38,156 nt of DNA from Thraustochytrium sp. TN22 (Eukaryota; Sar; Bigyra; Thraustochytrida; Thraustochytriidae), in contig JABLUY010000302.1 of the NCBI GenBank assembly GCA_013306675.1, positions 1-38,156 of the forward strand. Direction: 5' to 3'. This document shows positions 34,828 to 38,156 of this stretch, piece after piece. Numbering within the stretch: position 1 is the first letter of the stretch; the number at the start of each line of letters is the position of its first letter. A program made the translations under genes and the position numbers. A model generated the notes under the pieces. That model was given only the letters and a program-made list of their open reading frames with translations. It did not search any database and was not told where the DNA came from.

Positions 34828-37536
34828 TTACAGAGCCCATGTGGCTGCCGACGCTGGCAGCTCCTTCTCCTCCAAAATCTGCTGCTCCGTCGGCGGGAGG
34901 TCGAAAGCATTCTCCCACTTCCGATCTCCTGCCACCTCGTGAAAGTCGAGGAACATCACGTGGACGAACCTCTGAAAGACCTTTAGCGCCTGCGGCGGCA
35001 GGCTCTTGAAGCACAACGAGTCGCTCATGTCGCACTCGGGATGCACCGCGTGCAGAAACTCGCACATGGCCAAGTGAGTCGACCTGGGCAGCTCCAGGAA
35101 GCGCAGGGAAGTCAACACGTCCTCCTCCCGCGCATTGGTGTCCTCGTCCACGGCCGCCTCGGCGTGGCTAGCGCGCTTCACGGCGTGGCTAGCGCGCTTC
35201 ACGGCGTGGCTAGCGCGCTTCACGGCGACGTTGGAGGTCGCGTCGGGACCCGCCTTGGCGTGACTGGCACGCTTGATGGCGACCTTTGAGGTCGCGCCGG
35301 GGCCCGAATTGACCCTGGCCGTGCTGCGCACGCGCGTCTTGGCATCAACCACGGGGCCGACAGCGCCGCGCTTGCTGTTGCCTTGCATTGCGGAGGTGGC
35401 AGATGCGCGGCAAGCGCGCTTCACAGCGACCTTGGAGGTCGCGTCGGCGCAGGTGCTCGTGGTGGTGGAAGCGCGGCTGGCGCGCTTCATGACGACCTTC
35501 CTGGCGCTCGTGTCGACGCCCGCCTTGAGCTTCGCCGTGCTGCGCGTACGCGCCTGCGCATCGATGCGCGCTTCGACATTTGCAGGTTTCGAGTTGATGA
35601 TGGTGCGCTTGCTCTTGCCGAGCGCAGTAGCGGTGCCAGAGGTGCGGCAAATGCGCTTCGTGGCCGCCTCGGAGGTCGGGCGAAGGCTGGACTTGGCCTT
35701 GGGCTTGGCCGTGCTGCGTGCGTCCGCCTCTGCGTCGTCGCACGTCTTGCTCTCGACCTCGGCCTGGAAAAGGTCCGAATCGGTGACGGCGCGCCTGGTC
35801 CTGCTGGGCGCGGCCGAAAGGCCGGAGGCGCCGCAGCGAGCGCGCTCGGCGGCAACCTTGCAGGCCATGTCGAGGCCGATCTTGGGGCCGGCCGTGTACG
35901 TGCGACGCGCGGGCGCCTCCGCGTGATCGCTCGTCTTGCCCTCGACCTCGGCCTGATACAGGTCCGAGCCGACGGCCGCGCGCTCGGCCTCGTCGGGCGC
36001 GGCCAAGGGGCCAGAAGCACGGCTAGCGTGCTCGACGCCGGCCGTAGAAGCCACGTCCGGAAGGTCGCCCTCGCGCCAGGCGGTGGCCGCGCTCCTCACC
36101 GCGCGTACGCCGTCGCGCGCCTTGGCATCCCCTTCCGAGCTGGGCTCGGTCTCGGTCTCGGCCGCAATGGAGGTATCGCACTGCGTTGCCGCGTCCGTGA
36201 CCGAGACTGTGCCGCTGTGCAAGCGGAGCTTCATGGCACGAACCTCCCGGATGGTCTCCGACAAATGCTTGGCGAGCCAAGAAATGTTTTCGCTCGAGGC
36301 GTCCTCATCACGGACGAGCACCTTCACCTTTGCCTGTACGTCGGTGAGCTGCGAGCACACGGTCGCAAGCTTGGCCTGCATTGCGGCGCGGTCCTTGTCG
36401 ATCTCGGAACGCACAGCTGCGAGCTCGGCGCGAGTTGCGGCGTACTCCTTGTCTTTCTCGCGAAGTTCATCGAAGATGCGCTTTTCGCCTTTCTTGACAT
36501 CGGTGAGCATGTCCAGTACTCTGTTCTGAGCCACCCCGAACACGCTGATCTGGCGTTGCAGTTCAGCAACATCGGCTTGGCTTGCCTCCTCAAACAGCGT
36601 GGGCGATGGGGAAGGCGAGTACTCATCCACCATTTCATCATTTTGCTTTGGAGCAGGCCGTCCGTGGAAGTAGAGGAAGGGTTCCTCCAGCACTTGCTCT
36701 GCCCGTGCCGGCATTGCTGCAGGGGCGCTCAGTGGCGAGGCCAGATTGGCTCGTCCCTGCGTCTCGGCGCCGCTCCGAGACTCGCTCCGAGTGGAGAGCG
36801 TGCCGGGTGCCATCTCGTTGCGGAGAACCACCGGCGCGCTCGCAATGGCACCCTTCGCGATGCCAGCGGCACGAGGGAGGCGGCTCCCCTCAGCGCCGTC
36901 CTGAAAGCCAGCCCGCTTCGCATCGAGGGCGATGTTCTGGAGCACGTTCTGGCTCGCGCCCTCGTACGCGGAGCTAGAGTCCGAGTCTGGCGAACCAGGT
37001 GGCGCGCGGGTCGGGACGCGGCACATGCGAGCGGTAGAATGCTCGTGCTGGTGCTGGTGGTGATGCTGGTGCTCCTCGAGCTTGGGCGATCGCGCGCCCC
37101 TCTTGGGAGCAGCCTTGTAGGCAGACGAGTACCCATGGGCGCTGCTGTCACTCTCCACGTCGCCGCAGCTGTCGCTGCGGGCGCCGTCGCTCCGGCCGGG
37201 GCTGTAGCTGCTCTTGCTGCAATCCGACCTGGCCGACTGGGGGTTTCTTTGCGCCTGCACCCTTTGCCTCATCGCGCGACCGTGCGCAGCGCTCGAGCGG
37301 GACGCGGCGGTGGTTTTCGCTGCGACGGACCGGTGCGAGCGAACGCTTTCCATTGGGCTGATCGAGGCCGACGCAGTCGGGTCGGTCTCCAGCGGAGAGA
37401 GCCCCCGGGAGGGCTCCTGCACAAGATCCTCACTTGCACTCGCAGGATCGGGCGAGGGCGTGTCCGCGCACATTGAGCGCGCGTTGTTGGAGGACAGCGG
37501 CGTCGGAAGGTGGTAGTCGCCCGCCATGTCGTCCAT
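34828..37536 (-). CDS. Coiled-coil protein with nested basic repeats, unrecognised
   Basis: Predicted 902 residues from the ATG at 37536 (A at -3, G at +4). The frame continues upstream to a GTG, which I do not accept as a eukaryotic start; a second ATG at 37527 is possible. Residues 1-310 are Ser/Ala/Arg rich and disordered, with a His/Gln run. About 315-432 is a charged heptad-like region, probably coiled coil. About 495-800 consists of degenerate tandem repeats. The long units of about 60 residues contain ASRASG, DSDLFQAEVE-KT and ARSTAKPKA. They shorten toward the C-terminus to units ending KVAVKRAS and finally KRASHAV repeated three times. The last ~100 residues form a compact, Leu/Phe-rich domain with CEFLHAVHPECDMSD. 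Basic KRAS motifs look like basophilic kinase sites. A cytoskeletal or chromatin scaffold role is only a guess. Confidence 0.75.
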   Translation of the reverse strand: MDDMAGDYHLPTPLSSNNARSMCADTPSPDPASASEDLVQEPSRGLSPLETDPTASASISPMESVRSHRSVAAKTTAASRSSAAHGRAMRQRVQAQRNPQSARSDCSKSSYSPGRSDGARSDSCGDVESDSSAHGYSSAYKAAPKRGARSPKLEEHQHHHQHQHEHSTARMCRVPTRAPPGSPDSDSSSAYEGASQNVLQNIALDAKRAGFQDGAEGSRLPRAAGIAKGAIASAPVVLRNEMAPGTLSTRSESRSGAETQGRANLASPLSAPAAMPARAEQVLEEPFLYFHGRPAPKQNDEMVDEYSPSPSPTLFEEASQADVAELQRQISVFGVAQNRVLDMLTDVKKGEKRIFDELREKDKEYAATRAELAAVRSEIDKDRAAMQAKLATVCSQLTDVQAKVKVLVRDEDASSENISWLAKHLSETIREVRAMKLRLHSGTVSVTDAATQCDTSIAAETETEPSSEGDAKARDGVRAVRSAATAWREGDLPDVASTAGVEHASRASGPLAAPDEAERAAVGSDLYQAEVEGKTSDHAEAPARRTYTAGPKIGLDMACKVAAERARCGASGLSAAPSRTRRAVTDSDLFQAEVESKTCDDAEADARSTAKPKAKSSLRPTSEAATKRICRTSGTATALGKSKRTIINSKPANVEARIDAQARTRSTAKLKAGVDTSARKVVMKRASRASTTTSTCADATSKVAVKRACRASATSAMQGNSKRGAVGPVVDAKTRVRSTARVNSGPGATSKVAIKRASHAKAGPDATSNVAVKRASHAVKRASHAVKRASHAEAAVDEDTNAREEDVLTSLRFLELPRSTHLAMCEFLHAVHPECDMSDSLCFKSLPPQALKVFQRFVHVMFLDFHEVAGDRKWENAFDLPPTEQQILEEKELPASAATWAL
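35161..35223. repeat. 21-bp in-frame tandem repeat, three identical copies
   Basis: Three perfect 21-bp units (each starting GGCGTGGCTAGCGCGC on the + strand) encode the terminal seven-residue KRASHAV repeats of the overlapping minus-strand gene. The perfect identity marks the youngest part of the nested array. Confidence 0.95.
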
Positions 37537-38156
37537 CGTGCGCGCCAGAGGGCGCTCGCTCCCCGCGTCGTCTGCTTGCTTGAATCCCTGCCTGTTCGAG
37601 CGCTCGTGTTCCGGGTTTGCAGGCCGCCCGCCCACCCGCCCAGCCGGCCGCCCGGCGCACGTTGGCTCCTCGGGCCGAACCGACGACAGCTTGGCTCCCG
37701 GACGGACTTAGCGAGTGGCGGAGAGTTTTCCAGGCCCGCTTGCAGTGCGCGAGCCACTGCTCTCCCCCGGCCGAGCAGCAGGCCCTCGCCTCGCCGCAAT
37801 CGGCGACACCAAATTTCTTCTGGCCGTGCGATTCCGTCCGCGGGCGACTCGGCGTCGTCGCGCTCGCCTCGCGCCTGGCGCGCGCCGCCCTGCGGCGCTC
37901 GCCGCCCAGCGCGCCGCCCGTGCTCACCCGCGAGGGCAGCGCCGCGGCCGTTGGCGCCAGGGCTGCGAGGCTAAGATGTCAGGAATTTGACCCTCGTCCG
38001 GCCCGTGAGTCATCTCCTCCAGCGGCGGCCGGGGCGGCATCACGGCGGCATGGGCATGGCGGCGGTGGCGGCGGCGGCGGCATGGCGGCGGCGTGGCGGT
38101 GGCTACCTCCAACCCTGATGCTACCGCCGCTGCCACTAGTCGCCCCCATGCCACCG
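37537..38156. other. Upstream flank of the repeat-protein gene to the window edge
   Basis: This should contain the promoter of the minus-strand gene. The last ~120 bp are GGCGGC/GGCGGT simple sequence. Short frames on both strands are Arg/Ala/Gly rich, and none is supported. A gene continuing past the edge cannot be judged. Confidence 0.5.

Noticed and set aside
33984-34910. Minus-strand frame encoding repeated TADKCHGRQVSRQTSV units
   Set aside because: It comes from the 16-bp array, which is open in all three minus frames, and its 3' part runs into the pyruvate carboxylase gene on the other strand.
37537-37635. GTG start for the repeat protein
   Set aside because: Eukaryotic nuclear genes rarely start at GTG, and an ATG with good context occurs 33 codons later at 37536.

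Overview
This window is GC-rich nuclear DNA from a unicellular eukaryote. The genes include the nuclear mRNA-export factor Rae1/Gle2, a BSD-domain protein, and pyruvate carboxylase and branched-chain aminotransferase with mitochondrial-type presequences. Every gene I accept is a single uninterrupted reading frame with strong G/C at third codon positions, standard stop codons and usually a purine at -3. Strands alternate gene by gene, which argues against trypanosomatid-style polycistrons. Intronless, very GC-rich genes together with LtrA-type and tyrosinase-type proteins would fit a thraustochytrid (Labyrinthulomycetes, stramenopile). That taxon is an inference and was not tested.

Layout from left to right. 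1-1071 is simple-repeat-rich intergenic DNA. 1072-4365 (-) is a large probable transcription regulator with two domains I do not recognise. 4366-7938 holds only repeats. 7939-9162 (-) is a BSD-domain protein. It is divergent from 9810-12794 (+), a C2-tyrosinase-peptidoglycan-binding-matrixin fusion. 13145-14521 (-) is Rae1/Gle2 with an FG-rich N-terminal extension. 14992-15798 (-) is an unrecognised 268-residue protein, divergent across only 129 bp from 15928-18477 (+), a WD40 protein. 18720-22850 (-) is a tandem-duplicated LtrA membrane protein. 24326-25447 (+) is a mitochondrial branched-chain aminotransferase. 25651-27036 and 27482-28954 (both -) are tandem paralogous major-facilitator transporters. 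30506-34060 (+) is mitochondrial pyruvate carboxylase. 34533-34724 is a 12-copy 16-bp tandem repeat. 34828-37536 (-) is a coiled-coil protein with nested basic repeats. The rest, to 38156, is GC-rich intergenic DNA.

The genes do not form an operon-like pathway. Pyruvate carboxylase (anaplerosis) and the aminotransferase (branched-chain amino acid turnover) both belong to mitochondrial carbon and nitrogen metabolism, but their proximity proves nothing. The best candidate for something new is the 994-residue fusion. It joins a predicted myristoylated, calcium-binding C2 membrane module to a complete type-3 copper centre and a matrix-metalloprotease-like tail. The double LtrA protein, the unrecognised regulator, and Rae1 fused to an FG-rich segment come next.
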